A stretch of 64,000 nt of DNA from NCBI RefSeq assembly GCF_004770105.1, contig NZ_RQEY01000018.1, forward strand, positions 1-64,000, given 5' to 3'. The notes under the pieces were generated by a model, which was given only the letters and a program-made list of their open reading frames with translations, was not told the origin of the DNA and did not search any database. Positions 42,278-51,955 of this stretch are shown piece after piece; within the stretch, counting starts at the first letter, position 1, and every line of letters starts with the position of its first letter. Source of the DNA: Leptospira andrefontaineae (lineage in GTDB: Bacteria > Spirochaetota > Leptospiria > Leptospirales > Leptospiraceae). A program made the translations under genes and the position numbers.

Positions 42278-45200
42278 ATGACTATGAGTATGCAAAACTC
42301 CGAAACTTTTCAGACTACCTGCCCATACTGCGGGGTGGGTTGTGGCCTGAAGGTAGAAAAGTCTGGCCCTCTGGATATTTCTGTGAGCGGCGACCCGGAT
42401 CATCCTACAAACAGAGGGATACTCTGTTCGAAGGGGATGAATTTGCATTATTCCGCCATGGATAGGACGGACAGGCTTTTGTTCCCTATGATGAGGGAAG
42501 ATCGTTTTGCTCCTTTAAAAAGGGCAAGCTGGGACAAGGCTCTCGACTTCGCGGCGGAAAAATTCAAAAGTTTTATCAGAGAATTCGGTCCGGATTCGGT
42601 GGGCTTTTATGTTTCGGGACAACTTCTAACAGAAGAATATTATATTATAAATAAGTTAACTAAGGGTTTTCTCGGAACGAATAATATAGATACGAATTCC
42701 AGACTTTGTATGAGTTCCGCAGTCACAGGATATAAAATGGCATTCGGAGAAGATGCTGTCCCTGTCGGTTACGAGGACTTGGATCTTGCGGATTGTTTTT
42801 TGGTGGCAGGTGCAAATCCTGCCTGGTGCCATCCGATCGTGTTCAGAAGGATTGAAGCGAGAAAAAGAGAAAATCCGAATATCAAATTGATCGTGGTAGA
42901 TCCTCGTAGGACTGAATCTTGCGAACATGCGGACATTCACCTCCAAATAGCTCCTGGAACAGACATTTATCTATTTCATGCAATTGCAAGAATTCTAATA
43001 GAGAAGGACTGGATAGATCCTAAGTTCATCCAAGATCATACGGAAGGATTTGAGGAATTAAAGACAAAAGTTTTTGAAATTTCTGTTTCTAAAGCTGCAG
43101 ATATCTGTGGGATTTCTTCCGAGCTCATTTATAAAACAGCAGAATATATTTCTAAAGCAAATGGTTTTATTAGTCTTTGGGCCATGGGTTTGAACCAGAG
43201 TGTGGTCGGGGTAAATAAAAATTTAGCTCTGATCAATCTTTCTCTTCTTACTGGTCATATCGGAAAACCTGGCTCAGGTCCATTCTCCTTAACTGGACAA
43301 TCTAATGCGATGGGAGGAAGAGAAGTCGGCGGACTTTGTAATCTTCTTCCTGCACATAGGGATCTGGAAAATCCGGAACATAGAAAGGAAGTCGCAAAAT
43401 TTTGGGGAGTGGATTCTATTTCAGAGACTCCAGGTTATAGTGCGACTGAAATTTTTGAGAAGCTTGCTTCCGGACGAATGAAAGCTGTTTGGATCATTTG
43501 TACAAATCCTGCGGTAAGCCTTCCTGATGTGAGGGCTGCGGAGTCGGGTCTTCGTTTGGCGGAGTTTGTAGTTGTTCAAGATATTTCAGCCGATTCAAGT
43601 GTAATACCTTTCGCGGACCTTGTTTTGCCTGCAGCGGGATGGGCAGAGAAGAAGGGCACGATGACAAGCTCTGATCGGAGTATTTCCGTTCTTTCTAAAA
43701 TTTTAGAACCTCCAGGAGAAGCGAGAGCAGATTCTTGGATCATACAAGATTTCGCAAAGCGAATGGGATTCGGTTCCTCTTTTCAATACTCGGATGAAGA
43801 AGAAATTTTTCTAGAACATTGCAGACTGACTGAAGGGACTAAGATAGATATATTAGGTTTAGATTATGAAGAAATTCGTAAACATAGGACCATAAGATGG
43901 CCTTATCCTCAAAAAGGACATTCGGATAATATAAGACTATTTGGTGACGGAAAATTTTATAGAAAGAATGAAAGGGCAAGGATCCATTCTGTAAGATCCG
44001 AAGATGACTCGGAAAAGCCGGACGAAGATTTTCCTTTAGTGCTTACCACAGGCCGGATCAGGGACCAATGGCATACGATGACTCGGACCGGTAAGGTCAA
44101 AAAATTAAGAGAACATAGACCTGAACCATTTTTAGAGATCCACCCGGATGATGCTTACAAATACGATATCAAAGATGGAACAGTGGTAACTATTTCGAGT
44201 AGGAGAGGATCTGTTCGTGCAAAAGCACTTCTGACTGAATCCATCAAACGAGGCGTTGTGTTTTTACCGATGCATTGGGGAAGAAAGAATGGGACGGATA
44301 TATTCAGATCTAATAATCTTACAAGTTCCGCTTCTGATCCTTTTTCCAAACAGCCTGGTTTTAAAATTTCTGCAGTCCGTATCACTCCTTATAAAAAACC
44401 GAAAGAGAAAATACTCATAGTAGGTGGTGGAACTGCTGCTTACGCATTCCTGAAACAGTATAGGGATCTTGCTCCCGGTGACGATATCACAGTTATGTGC
44501 AGGGAGGAAAATCCGTTTTATAATAGAGTGCTTCTTCCTGATTATATTGGAGGAGAGAAGGAATTTGACGATCTGATGCCGACTGATCCTGACGAAGTCA
44601 AATCCTGGAATTTGGATCTGTTCCCAAATAAATCGGTCCAGATGATCTATACGGAAGGGAAGAAGGTCCGTGATACGGAAGGAACATTATATTCTTATAA
44701 TAAACTTGTGCTTGCAATGGGAAGTTCTCCCGTTTGGCCTGCTAAGGTGCCTCCTGAGATGCAGGGAGTATTTAGTTTAAGAAGTAAGGCCGATGCGGAT
44801 CGTATCAAAGGTTTTTTTGTTCCAAAATCTCATGCTCTGATCGTAGGTGGAGGGCTTTTAGGATTAGAACTTGCTGCCGCTTTAAAAGGTGTAGGAGTGC
44901 AAGTGACTGTTCTTGTTAGATCGGATCGTTTGATGTCCCAAAAGTTGGACTCAGTTGGAGCAGATATCTTAAAAGAAGAAATACTTGCGAGAGGGATCGA
45001 ATTAATATTTGAATGTGAGATCTCTAAAATAGAAGGAACTGAAAGGGTTTCTAAAGTTCAACTTACGAATGGGAATTTTATAGAACCTGACGGGATCATC
45101 TTTGCTATCGGGACCAAGCCGAATTTCGAGATCGCAGTTAAAGGCGGATTGGATTGTAATAGCGGGGTAGTGGTGGATTCTTTCTTAAGATCTAGTGACC

Positions 45201-45805
45201 CGGATGTATATTGTATAGGAGAAATTGCGGAACATAAAACCGGGACTTACGGAAATATTTCTGCAGTAGATGACCAGGCTAAAATAGCTGCTCAACATCT
45301 ATTCGGTTATGCATTTAACGAATACACCGGGTCCTTGCATGCTCATATCTTAAAAATCCCAGGCTTGGAACTTGCTACCATCCGTCTTCCCGATGTTCCT
45401 ATGGAAATTCCTAAAGACAAAAGAGGAGAATTCGAAGAGATCATATTCTTAGATCGTAAAAAGCATTTTTATAAGAAATGTATTATTCGAAACGATAGAT
45501 TGGTAGCTGCCATACTGATTGGAGATAAATCTTCTTTCAGTAGAATGAAAGACTGGGTTTCTTCCGGCATTGAATTAGGAGATCGCAGAAAACATCTTTT
45601 AAATGACGGTGAGATGATGAAACCTCTCCAAGGAAAGGTTGTCTGTTCTTGTAATGGAGTAGGTGAAGGTAATATTAGAGAAGCCATCCAGAATGGAGAA
45701 AGGACCCTGGAGGCTATTGGTAGAAGGACAGGAGCCGGAACAGGATGTGGAAGCTGCCGTTTGGAAGTGACCACTATCCTGAAAAGTATGTTAAAAGAAG
45801 TTTAA
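42278..45805 (+). CDS. Self-contained assimilatory nitrate reductase: molybdopterin + FAD/NAD + BFD fusion
   Basis: 1175 residues in three parts. Residues 1-about 700 form a molybdopterin oxidoreductase with an N-terminal [4Fe-4S] motif (Cys15, Cys18, Cys22, Cys50). NSRLCMSSAVTGYK, GQSNAMGGREVGGL, and a C-terminal MopB domain with TGRIRDQWHTMTRTG are typical of NasC/NasA/NarB reductases. Residues about 710-1090 are a two-dinucleotide FAD/NAD reductase with VGGGTAAYAFL and VGGGLLGLELAAAL, as in NirB and NasB. Residues about 1118-1170 hold a BFD-like [2Fe-2S] site (CSCNG...GCGSC). The enzyme may pass electrons from NADH to nitrate without partners. ATGs at 42284 and 42290 are alternative starts. 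No nitrite reductase or transporter is nearby. Formate dehydrogenase is a weaker alternative. Confidence 0.85.
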   Translation: MTMSMQNSETFQTTCPYCGVGCGLKVEKSGPLDISVSGDPDHPTNRGILCSKGMNLHYSAMDRTDRLLFPMMREDRFAPLKRASWDKALDFAAEKFKSFIREFGPDSVGFYVSGQLLTEEYYIINKLTKGFLGTNNIDTNSRLCMSSAVTGYKMAFGEDAVPVGYEDLDLADCFLVAGANPAWCHPIVFRRIEARKRENPNIKLIVVDPRRTESCEHADIHLQIAPGTDIYLFHAIARILIEKDWIDPKFIQDHTEGFEELKTKVFEISVSKAADICGISSELIYKTAEYISKANGFISLWAMGLNQSVVGVNKNLALINLSLLTGHIGKPGSGPFSLTGQSNAMGGREVGGLCNLLPAHRDLENPEHRKEVAKFWGVDSISETPGYSATEIFEKLASGRMKAVWIICTNPAVSLPDVRAAESGLRLAEFVVVQDISADSSVIPFADLVLPAAGWAEKKGTMTSSDRSISVLSKILEPPGEARADSWIIQDFAKRMGFGSSFQYSDEEEIFLEHCRLTEGTKIDILGLDYEEIRKHRTIRWPYPQKGHSDNIRLFGDGKFYRKNERARIHSVRSEDDSEKPDEDFPLVLTTGRIRDQWHTMTRTGKVKKLREHRPEPFLEIHPDDAYKYDIKDGTVVTISSRRGSVRAKALLTESIKRGVVFLPMHWGRKNGTDIFRSNNLTSSASDPFSKQPGFKISAVRITPYKKPKEKILIVGGGTAAYAFLKQYRDLAPGDDITVMCREENPFYNRVLLPDYIGGEKEFDDLMPTDPDEVKSWNLDLFPNKSVQMIYTEGKKVRDTEGTLYSYNKLVLAMGSSPVWPAKVPPEMQGVFSLRSKADADRIKGFFVPKSHALIVGGGLLGLELAAALKGVGVQVTVLVRSDRLMSQKLDSVGADILKEEILARGIELIFECEISKIEGTERVSKVQLTNGNFIEPDGIIFAIGTKPNFEIAVKGGLDCNSGVVVDSFLRSSDPDVYCIGEIAEHKTGTYGNISAVDDQAKIAAQHLFGYAFNEYTGSLHAHILKIPGLELATIRLPDVPMEIPKDKRGEFEEIIFLDRKKHFYKKCIIRNDRLVAAILIGDKSSFSRMKDWVSSGIELGDRRKHLLNDGEMMKPLQGKVVCSCNGVGEGNIREAIQNGERTLEAIGRRTGAGTGCGSCRLEVTTILKSMLKEV

Positions 45806-45809
45806 TGAA

Positions 45810-48284
45810 TTAATCTTGTTTAAACTTAGATGCCGTTAATAAAGCTTCTGCTCTTACTTTGTTTCCATTTTTATAATGTAGCTTACTTAAATGTTCCAGG
45901 TTCTTAGAATGGGACGGATCTCTCATTAGAAGAACTTCTCCGAAATCGATCGCCTTATCGTAATTCCCAAGTCTTGCAAGTGCATAAGAAACCCAAAGAT
46001 AGACAGCGCTATCATCCGGATATTTTTCCAAATACTTTTGGCCTTCAGAGCCGACGTAGATATAATCTTTCTCTTCTATCGCTGTTCTGAGCGCTTTTCT
46101 GCGATTTGCTTTTTCGGAAATTGTATCCGGAGCCTGTTGGTTTTGGAAAGGATCATCCAAAATATCCGCAACAGAAGTCATCTCTTCCTTATAAGAAATT
46201 CTTACAAGGCTCAAGTCGTCGATGATATCACCTCTAGAATGAATCAGAGCTTCTATTTGTAGTAATTCTGCTTTTGCCTCTTCTACATCTCTTAAGAATG
46301 CTCTTTCGTCTTCGTTGATAATCTGGTTTCCGTCTTCGTTGATCCCAAGTTGTACATCGTCTCTTCCGTCGGAGCCGATTAAGATTACATCGTTCGGTTT
46401 GAGTTGGAGTGTTTGTACTACGAAAACTTCTTCCGGATCTTCCACTCCTACTTTTCTTAACATTCCATTTTCGGATAAGAAGTCTGCTCTTCCGTCTCTA
46501 TACATCACTACTTGAGGATGTTCTGCATTTACGAAATACATTAGACCCGATTCTTCGTCTACGATACCTACTACCATGGAGATCAACATTCTACCATCGA
46601 AGGAAACGAATACGCTCTTCAATTCATGATAACATCTTCTGAGCCAATGTTCCGGGAAGAGTTCCTGCATTTCCGCAGTGTTTTGGGTCCTTGTGACTAT
46701 GGTCTTAAAAATGGTTCCCATGATGAGAGCTCCACCGGCTCCCTGCATGGATTTTCCCATAGCATCACCATTAAAGAAAACTAATACAGGTCTTCCTTTT
46801 AATTTTAAGGAATATACTGCGCATAAATCTCCGCCCAATTCTCCCTGCCAATTTCTGAACTGGAACCTTTTCTTTTGGCGGCAAAGTATTTCTGCTCGTA
46901 CGATATCGCTATGTCCATAGTTCCCGGCTAATGGTTGCATCAACTGAGAGGTTAGGAAATAATCCCCATCTTGTTGGTGTTTGAGTTCTTTTATCTCGGT
47001 TAGGCTTTTTTGAAGGTCATTCGTTCTTTGGCGAACCTTTTCTTCAAGACTAGCGTTTAACTCCTCTACCTCATTGTGAACACGAACGAAACGATTTGCT
47101 AATATGAATGCGATCCCTAATATAAATGCCAGGAATGTAAAAGGCATGATAAGCGCAGAATTGATAAGCCTATTCGTTACCGCATAGTCATGTAGACCGC
47201 CGAGGGCGATTAATGCAACTCCACCTAAGAGTAGCCTTGCATCAGAATTTCCCTTCCAAGCGGATCTTCCCGTAATGAATGAAATATAAGGAAGAACAAA
47301 AACTACTGTAAGTCCGGCAATGATGGTAAGTAATAAATCTCTAATGTATTGGTTTACAAATATATCTAAGAAGCCTACAATTCCATAAAGTGCAGCGGAA
47401 TATACTGCAAATTTAGGATGTTTTCCTTGGAAGAACCTCGCAATAAATAAAAGAAGGCTTCCTATGAACATCATTAGAGAGAACTGATCTACTTTAGACT
47501 GTAATTGTCTATGGGATCCGAAAAGTATCTCCGCAGTGGAATTATTAGTAAGATGGAATATGGAGAAGAAGATAGCAAACAATCCGAAATATAAATTAAA
47601 TATATCGCTTGGTCTTCTGATCGCTAAAAGAAGATGATAAAGTCCTACGCTGATATAAACTGCAGCTAGTAAGAATGCAACACTCAACTCCAATCCGAAT
47701 TTTTTAAAAATAGATTCCGAAAGTCCTAAAGAAACTTTAGGTCCGCTCCAATGGAAAGGTTTTCCTGGGATCTTGCAGATTTTTGCATAAATATAATTTT
47801 CGCCACCCGGGCGGAATGCGGCGGCAGGAAGAACGGATACAATTCTTCCGTCTTGTCCGGAAAGATAAGGATCTCTTCGCCCTGTTTTTCCGATCAGACC
47901 TAATTTAGAAGTTTCGTTTAAATAAAATTCTGCAAAGTCCGAACTGTGACCTGAGTCGATTGCAACCGAGGTCTGCTGATTCATCCAGGAACGGACCTTC
48001 TCCGGTAGCGCATGACGTATCGAAATACATCCATCAAAATTTTGATAAACATCATCCGAACTAAAATCAAATGGGACAGTGATCTTAGTTCCTTTTTTGA
48101 AATCGGGATTTGTATTATTATCCGAGATAAATTCCCATTCTCCATTCAAGGAAAGAATAGAATCTTCTGCGATCCAAGAGGCCCTCTCACAATTACCAAG
48201 GAAAAAAACTAGGCAGAATATAAGAAGTTTTTGTGAGACAAATCTGTGTAAATTGGATGGAATGAGAAATTTCAGTTTGGTCAT
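45810..48284 (-). CDS. 7TM receptor with SpoIIE-type phosphatase and TPR domain
   Basis: An 824-residue membrane signalling protein. The N-terminus has a hydrophobic segment ending LGNC (Cys32), a possible lipobox. Residues about 40-205 form a beta-rich extracellular domain (jelly-roll-like, LNGEWEF). Seven hydrophobic segments (about 208-405) follow, in the 7TMR-DISM layout. A coiled coil (about 410-440) leads to a SpoIIE/PP2C-type Ser/Thr phosphatase (about 450-690) with QGELGGDLCAVY, FNGDAMGKSMQGAGGALIM and IGSDGRDDV. TPR-like helices end the protein (about 725-820). Such proteins dephosphorylate anti-sigma-factor antagonists or similar partners. No partner gene lies next door. It converges on the nitrate reductase gene, four bases apart. 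Confidence 0.85.
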   Translation of the reverse strand: MTKLKFLIPSNLHRFVSQKLLIFCLVFFLGNCERASWIAEDSILSLNGEWEFISDNNTNPDFKKGTKITVPFDFSSDDVYQNFDGCISIRHALPEKVRSWMNQQTSVAIDSGHSSDFAEFYLNETSKLGLIGKTGRRDPYLSGQDGRIVSVLPAAAFRPGGENYIYAKICKIPGKPFHWSGPKVSLGLSESIFKKFGLELSVAFLLAAVYISVGLYHLLLAIRRPSDIFNLYFGLFAIFFSIFHLTNNSTAEILFGSHRQLQSKVDQFSLMMFIGSLLLFIARFFQGKHPKFAVYSAALYGIVGFLDIFVNQYIRDLLLTIIAGLTVVFVLPYISFITGRSAWKGNSDARLLLGGVALIALGGLHDYAVTNRLINSALIMPFTFLAFILGIAFILANRFVRVHNEVEELNASLEEKVRQRTNDLQKSLTEIKELKHQQDGDYFLTSQLMQPLAGNYGHSDIVRAEILCRQKKRFQFRNWQGELGGDLCAVYSLKLKGRPVLVFFNGDAMGKSMQGAGGALIMGTIFKTIVTRTQNTAEMQELFPEHWLRRCYHELKSVFVSFDGRMLISMVVGIVDEESGLMYFVNAEHPQVVMYRDGRADFLSENGMLRKVGVEDPEEVFVVQTLQLKPNDVILIGSDGRDDVQLGINEDGNQIINEDERAFLRDVEEAKAELLQIEALIHSRGDIIDDLSLVRISYKEEMTSVADILDDPFQNQQAPDTISEKANRRKALRTAIEEKDYIYVGSEGQKYLEKYPDDSAVYLWVSYALARLGNYDKAIDFGEVLLMRDPSHSKNLEHLSKLHYKNGNKVRAEALLTASKFKQD

Positions 48285-48417
48285 TACGATTCTTGTAAAA
48301 AGTCAGCTGCAGGGTATAATACCCCAATTTATTGGCAAGAGCTAAATCCTAAGACGTAGCATGATTGTAATTTTCGACCGGGAAAGGTCGGAAAATTATT
48401 GAAAACCGGAAATATCT

Positions 48418-48954
48418 CTAACGTGCGAATTTTTCTGTGAGTAATTCCACTCTTTTACGTAATACTTTTGTTTTTGGAAGATCTGCAGAAAGTCCTTCCA
48501 AGGCCAGGAAAAACACTTTTGCAGTTTCTTTGTCTCCTAATATCTGTTCCGCGAATTTGATAATTTGGCGTTCGTATTTTTGAGTGCTCTTTGGAGATAA
48601 TTTAGAACAGGTTTCATAAAACTCTGAGGTCTTGGGCTTTCCTTCTATTTTAGCCCAGGGCTCGATCAATACTAACTCACAGACGCGCAGGAGTTTTTGT
48701 TTAGAGGAAATATTTTGGCTTAAAATCTTCTCCGCTTCTTCATAACTTCCTTCCAAGGTATAATCGAAGATCCCTTCGTATAGATCTTCCTTGTTCTTGA
48801 ATTTTAAATATAGAAGAGGGCGAGACAAATTCGCCTGCTTGGCGATATCATCCATGGAAGTTTTGGCATACCCAAATTGAAGAAAACAGTATAAGGCGGC
48901 GTCTAAAATTTCCTTTTTTCTTTCCTCATCTATGAGAGATATCTTTCGGGTCAT
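48418..48954 (-). CDS. TetR family transcription regulator
   Basis: About 178 residues from the ATG at 48954; an ATG at 48975 would give 185. The later start is favoured because the palindrome and -35 element at 48963-48988 would otherwise lie inside or against the coding region. The N-terminal helix-turn-helix is clear: EILDAALYCFLQFGYAKTSMDDIAKQANLSRPLLYLKFKNKEDLY in family order, about residues 13-55. The C-terminal ligand domain is helical and not recognisable. It is divergent from a metallo-hydrolase operon, with paired operators in between, so it probably represses both. Confidence 0.85.
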   Translation of the reverse strand: MTRKISLIDEERKKEILDAALYCFLQFGYAKTSMDDIAKQANLSRPLLYLKFKNKEDLYEGIFDYTLEGSYEEAEKILSQNISSKQKLLRVCELVLIEPWAKIEGKPKTSEFYETCSKLSPKSTQKYERQIIKFAEQILGDKETAKVFFLALEGLSADLPKTKVLRKRVELLTEKFAR

Positions 48955-48962
48955 AAGATTAT

Positions 48963-48988
48963 TTGACAAATTCATAAAAAAATGTCAA
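48963..48988. promoter_or_regulatory. TetR-type operator, copy A
   Basis: On the minus strand TTGACA-N13-TTGTCAA, matching copy B at 49017-49042 in spacing and arms. TTGACA may also act as the -35 element of the tetR gene. Confidence 0.55.
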
Positions 48989-49016
48989 CTTTATCCGGAT
49001 TCCCAGGTCTGAAAAA

Positions 49017-49042
49017 TTGACAAGTTAGATTAAAATTGTCAA
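49017..49042. promoter_or_regulatory. TetR-type operator, copy B
   Basis: TTGACA-N13-TTGTCAA on the plus strand, in the mirror position of copy A. Its TTGACA half, with CAAAAT 17 bases later (49040-49045), could be the promoter of the metallo-hydrolase operon. Repressor and polymerase would then compete for the same DNA. Confidence 0.55.
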
Positions 49043-49105
49043 AATGTAAGAATGATCTATTTCCGGACTTCGGGAGATCCATTCTAAACGAGGAAATAAT
49101 AAAAA

Positions 49106-50275
49106 ATGAAGAAGGTACACAGCTCTCGAAAATGGCTCTTCCCGGTCCTGGTCGTCCTCCTGGGTGGATCATTTTTTTATACCTGCCAAGCAATGGGTAA
49201 AAAGGCGGAAGGAGAAAGACTGATCAGAATACAAGCCTCTCCTCACTGGAAGGATGGGCAATTCGTAAACCCTCAACCTCTGATCAACGATTTCTGGATG
49301 GCATTGGGTAGTATGTTCAGACAAAGTGTGGATGTAAGTCCTAAAGATCCTGTCCCGGTTGTTTATGTGGAAAAATCAAGATTTTCTAAATTACCTGAAT
49401 CTGGTTTGAGGGTCACTTGGTTTGGACATTCTTCTACATTGATAGAATTAGATGGAGTTAGGATCCTGACTGATCCTGTTTGGTCCCAAAGAACTTCACC
49501 TTCTTCATGGATTGGTCCTAAAAGATGGTATCCTCCTTTGATTTCATTGGAAGATCTTCCTGAAATTGATCTAGTATTAATTTCTCACGATCATTATGAT
49601 CATATGGATTTCGGGACAATTTCAAAACTAAAAGATCGAAACATACTATTTGTAGTTCCGCTTGGTTTGGGAGCGAATCTTTCCTATTGGGGAGTTCCGA
49701 CAGAAAAGATCATGGAGATGGATTGGTGGGAAACTGCGAAGATCAAAAACTTAGAAATAGTAAGCACTCCTGCAAGACATGCGTCCGGTAGATATCTTCT
49801 AGACAATGATGAAAAACTTTGGTCCAGTTATGCTCTTCTTGGGCCAAAACATAGAGTTTATTTTTCGGGAGATACAGGATTATTCCCTAAGATGAAAGAT
49901 ATCGGCGAAAAATACGGACCTTTCGATCTTACTATGATTGAAACAGGTCAATATAACCAAGCTTGGCCGGACTGGCATATCGGGCCGGAACAAGCAGTCA
50001 TCGCTCATACACAACTCAAGGGAAAGGTCCTTCTTCCGATCCATTGGGGGCTTTTTGCTCTTGCTTCTCATGGATGGACTGAGCCTATAGAAAGAGTTTT
50101 AGAAAAATCTAAAGAACTTGGGGTTACGGTGATCACTCCTAAACCTGGAGAAAGTGCGGAACCTGGTTTACAAAAAGATTATATTGCCTGGTGGCCTAAA
50201 CTTCCTTATAATTCCGCAAAGGAAGATCCTATCTTATCCAGCCAATTGGAAGAAAATACTGCGAGCGCGAGGTAA
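49106..50275 (+). CDS. Metallo-beta-lactamase-fold hydrolase, membrane-anchored
   Basis: A 389-residue MBL-fold protein of the UlaG/NAPE-PLD-like group. The N-terminal hydrophobic segment (about 10-28) ends FFYTC, so it is a lipoprotein or signal-anchored protein facing out of the cytoplasm. WFGHSSTLIELDGVRILTDPVW (from about residue 106) and LISHDHYDHMD (the HxHxDH metal motif) are diagnostic. HASGRYLL, FSGDTGLFP and IHWGLFALASHGWTEP supply the later metal ligands. Family members act on N-acyl phospholipids or sugar lactones. The substrate here is unknown. AACGAGGAAAT precedes the start. Five bases separate it from the next gene. Regulated by the divergent TetR protein, as far as position tells. 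Confidence 0.85.
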   Translation: MKKVHSSRKWLFPVLVVLLGGSFFYTCQAMGKKAEGERLIRIQASPHWKDGQFVNPQPLINDFWMALGSMFRQSVDVSPKDPVPVVYVEKSRFSKLPESGLRVTWFGHSSTLIELDGVRILTDPVWSQRTSPSSWIGPKRWYPPLISLEDLPEIDLVLISHDHYDHMDFGTISKLKDRNILFVVPLGLGANLSYWGVPTEKIMEMDWWETAKIKNLEIVSTPARHASGRYLLDNDEKLWSSYALLGPKHRVYFSGDTGLFPKMKDIGEKYGPFDLTMIETGQYNQAWPDWHIGPEQAVIAHTQLKGKVLLPIHWGLFALASHGWTEPIERVLEKSKELGVTVITPKPGESAEPGLQKDYIAWWPKLPYNSAKEDPILSSQLEENTASAR

Positions 50276-50279
50276 TCAT

Positions 50280-50942
50280 ATGAAATTAAAAGTAATCATC
50301 ACAGGTTCCACAGGAATGGTGGGAGAAGGTGTTTTGTTAGAATGTTTAGAAGATCCGAATATAGAAAAGATACTTCTGTTGAACAGAAAACCTTATGGCA
50401 TTTCTCATCCGAAAGTAGAGGAGGTCCTACATTCTGATTTTTCAGATATTTCCGCAATCAAAGAGAAACTGAAAGGATATAATGTATGCTTTTTCTGCTC
50501 GGGGGTTTCTTCTATTGGATTAAGTGAAGAAGAATTTTTCAAACTCACTCATACATTGACATTGCATGTAGCGAGCACATTAGCTTCTTTAAATCCTAAT
50601 ATGAGTTTTTCCTATATTTCCGGAGCAGGAACAGATAGCACTGAAAAAGGAAAAACAATGTGGGCAAGAGTAAAAGGTAAAACAGAAAACGATCTATTAA
50701 AACTTCCTTTTGCAAAGGTGTATAATTTCCGTCCAGGTTATATGCATCCAACTCCTGGAGCAAAAAATACTTTATCAGCTTACAAATATATTGGTTGGAG
50801 TTTTCCAATCTTAAGAACGATTTTCCCAAAACGTGTTTCTACTCTGAAACAACTTGCCGTTGCTATGATACGTGCGAGTGAAAATGGTTATAGTAAGAAT
50901 ACTATAGAAGTGGAGGATATTTTGGAGTTGTCCAAGACCTAA
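50280..50942 (+). CDS. NAD(P)-binding Rossmann-fold protein, epimerase-like
   Basis: A 220-residue protein starting at the ATG at 50280, with GAGGTAATC upstream; a longer in-frame extension inside the previous gene is not credible. VIITGSTGMVGEGVLLECL (about 4-22) is an extended-SDR dinucleotide loop. CSGVSSIGLSEEEF, SYISGAGTDSTEKGKTMWARVKGKTENDLL and NFRPGYMHPTPG follow the NAD-dependent epimerase/NmrA-like pattern. The catalytic Tyr of true epimerases (YxxxK) is replaced around ARVKGKTE, so the activity is uncertain. Co-transcribed with the metallo-hydrolase. Confidence 0.8.
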   Translation: MKLKVIITGSTGMVGEGVLLECLEDPNIEKILLLNRKPYGISHPKVEEVLHSDFSDISAIKEKLKGYNVCFFCSGVSSIGLSEEEFFKLTHTLTLHVASTLASLNPNMSFSYISGAGTDSTEKGKTMWARVKGKTENDLLKLPFAKVYNFRPGYMHPTPGAKNTLSAYKYIGWSFPILRTIFPKRVSTLKQLAVAMIRASENGYSKNTIEVEDILELSKT

Positions 50943-50998
50943 AATAACCTTTTAGTTTTTGCTTGCAATTTTCCTAAAAATGTTCGGACTTCAATTGG

Positions 50999-51871
50999 AT
51001 GTCTAAATCGGCGGGGAAAGTTCCTTTGATCCATTTGTCCGAAATTTCGGAAAATGTTCAGGATAAAATATTCTACGCGGGTAGGTTGGAAGACCTACCT
51101 CCTAGTTTTTCTGAATATGATAGCTCTCACAGACATTCTTACTTTGCGGTTTTTTATTTTTCGGAAGGAAAAGGAACTCATAAGATAGATTTCCAAAATT
51201 TTGAAATAGAAAAGAATTCGATTTTCTTCTTAAAACCCGGACAGGTTCATTCTTGGAAATTTGATAAGAAACCAAAAGGATTCGCTCTAAAGATCAGTCC
51301 TGAATTCTATCTGGAACAGAATGAAAAAAATTCCGAACTTAGAAATTATCCGTTTTTCGGATATGAACCCGGGTTATCTAGGATCTTACTCAAAAATCTC
51401 TCAAAACTAAAGTCAGACTTTATCAGATTGGTAACCGAATTCGAAGAAGGTTCGGAACCTAAAATTTTATTTTTACTCAGCCAATTGATCTTATTGCAGA
51501 TCAAAAAAGAATACGATACTTCTTCCGAATTATTCATAAAGAAGAATCGACCCGTTTTCGAATTTCAAAGTTTATTAGAAAAACATTTTCTAAAAGAAAG
51601 AGGGACTTCTTTTTATTCCAGAAGATTGGGCCTTGCTCCTAATACTTTAAATCGTCTTTGCCAAAATATTTTAGGAAAATCTGCCAAGTCCGTGATCCAT
51701 GATAGGGTTTTACTTGAATGTAAAAGATTATTGATACATTCGGATCTGAATATCACTCAGATCTGTTTTGAGTTGGGATTTATGGATAATGCATATTTCA
51801 GTAGATATTTTAAAAAACAGACAGGTGTGACCCCCGAACAATTCAGGGAGTCTGGACGAAAAGCACAATAA
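50999..51871 (+). CDS. AraC family transcription regulator
   Basis: A 290-residue regulator. N-terminal cupin sensor domain at about 30-110 (HRHSYFAVFYFSEGKGTHKIDF, then IFFLKPGQVHSWKF). A helical linker follows. Two helix-turn-helix units lie at about 195-285, with YSRRLGLAPNTLNRLCQ and ITQICFELGFMDNAYFSRYFKKQTGVTPEQFR, the AraC signature. It precedes a DoxX gene by 84 bases on the same strand and may control it. The inducer is unknown. Confidence 0.88.
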   Translation: MSKSAGKVPLIHLSEISENVQDKIFYAGRLEDLPPSFSEYDSSHRHSYFAVFYFSEGKGTHKIDFQNFEIEKNSIFFLKPGQVHSWKFDKKPKGFALKISPEFYLEQNEKNSELRNYPFFGYEPGLSRILLKNLSKLKSDFIRLVTEFEEGSEPKILFLLSQLILLQIKKEYDTSSELFIKKNRPVFEFQSLLEKHFLKERGTSFYSRRLGLAPNTLNRLCQNILGKSAKSVIHDRVLLECKRLLIHSDLNITQICFELGFMDNAYFSRYFKKQTGVTPEQFRESGRKAQ

Positions 51872-51955
51872 AATACATCTTTCGTCCATTTACTTTTTTT
51901 AGACTTTTCATATTCTTCTTTATGGAACCTTAGGGATCCATATTAGGAGATTTTA

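Noticed and set aside
42188..42448. An 86-codon minus-strand open frame whose last 30 codons look protein-like
   Set aside because: Its start lies inside the nitrate reductase N-terminus and no family is recognisable; a decayed remnant cannot be shown.
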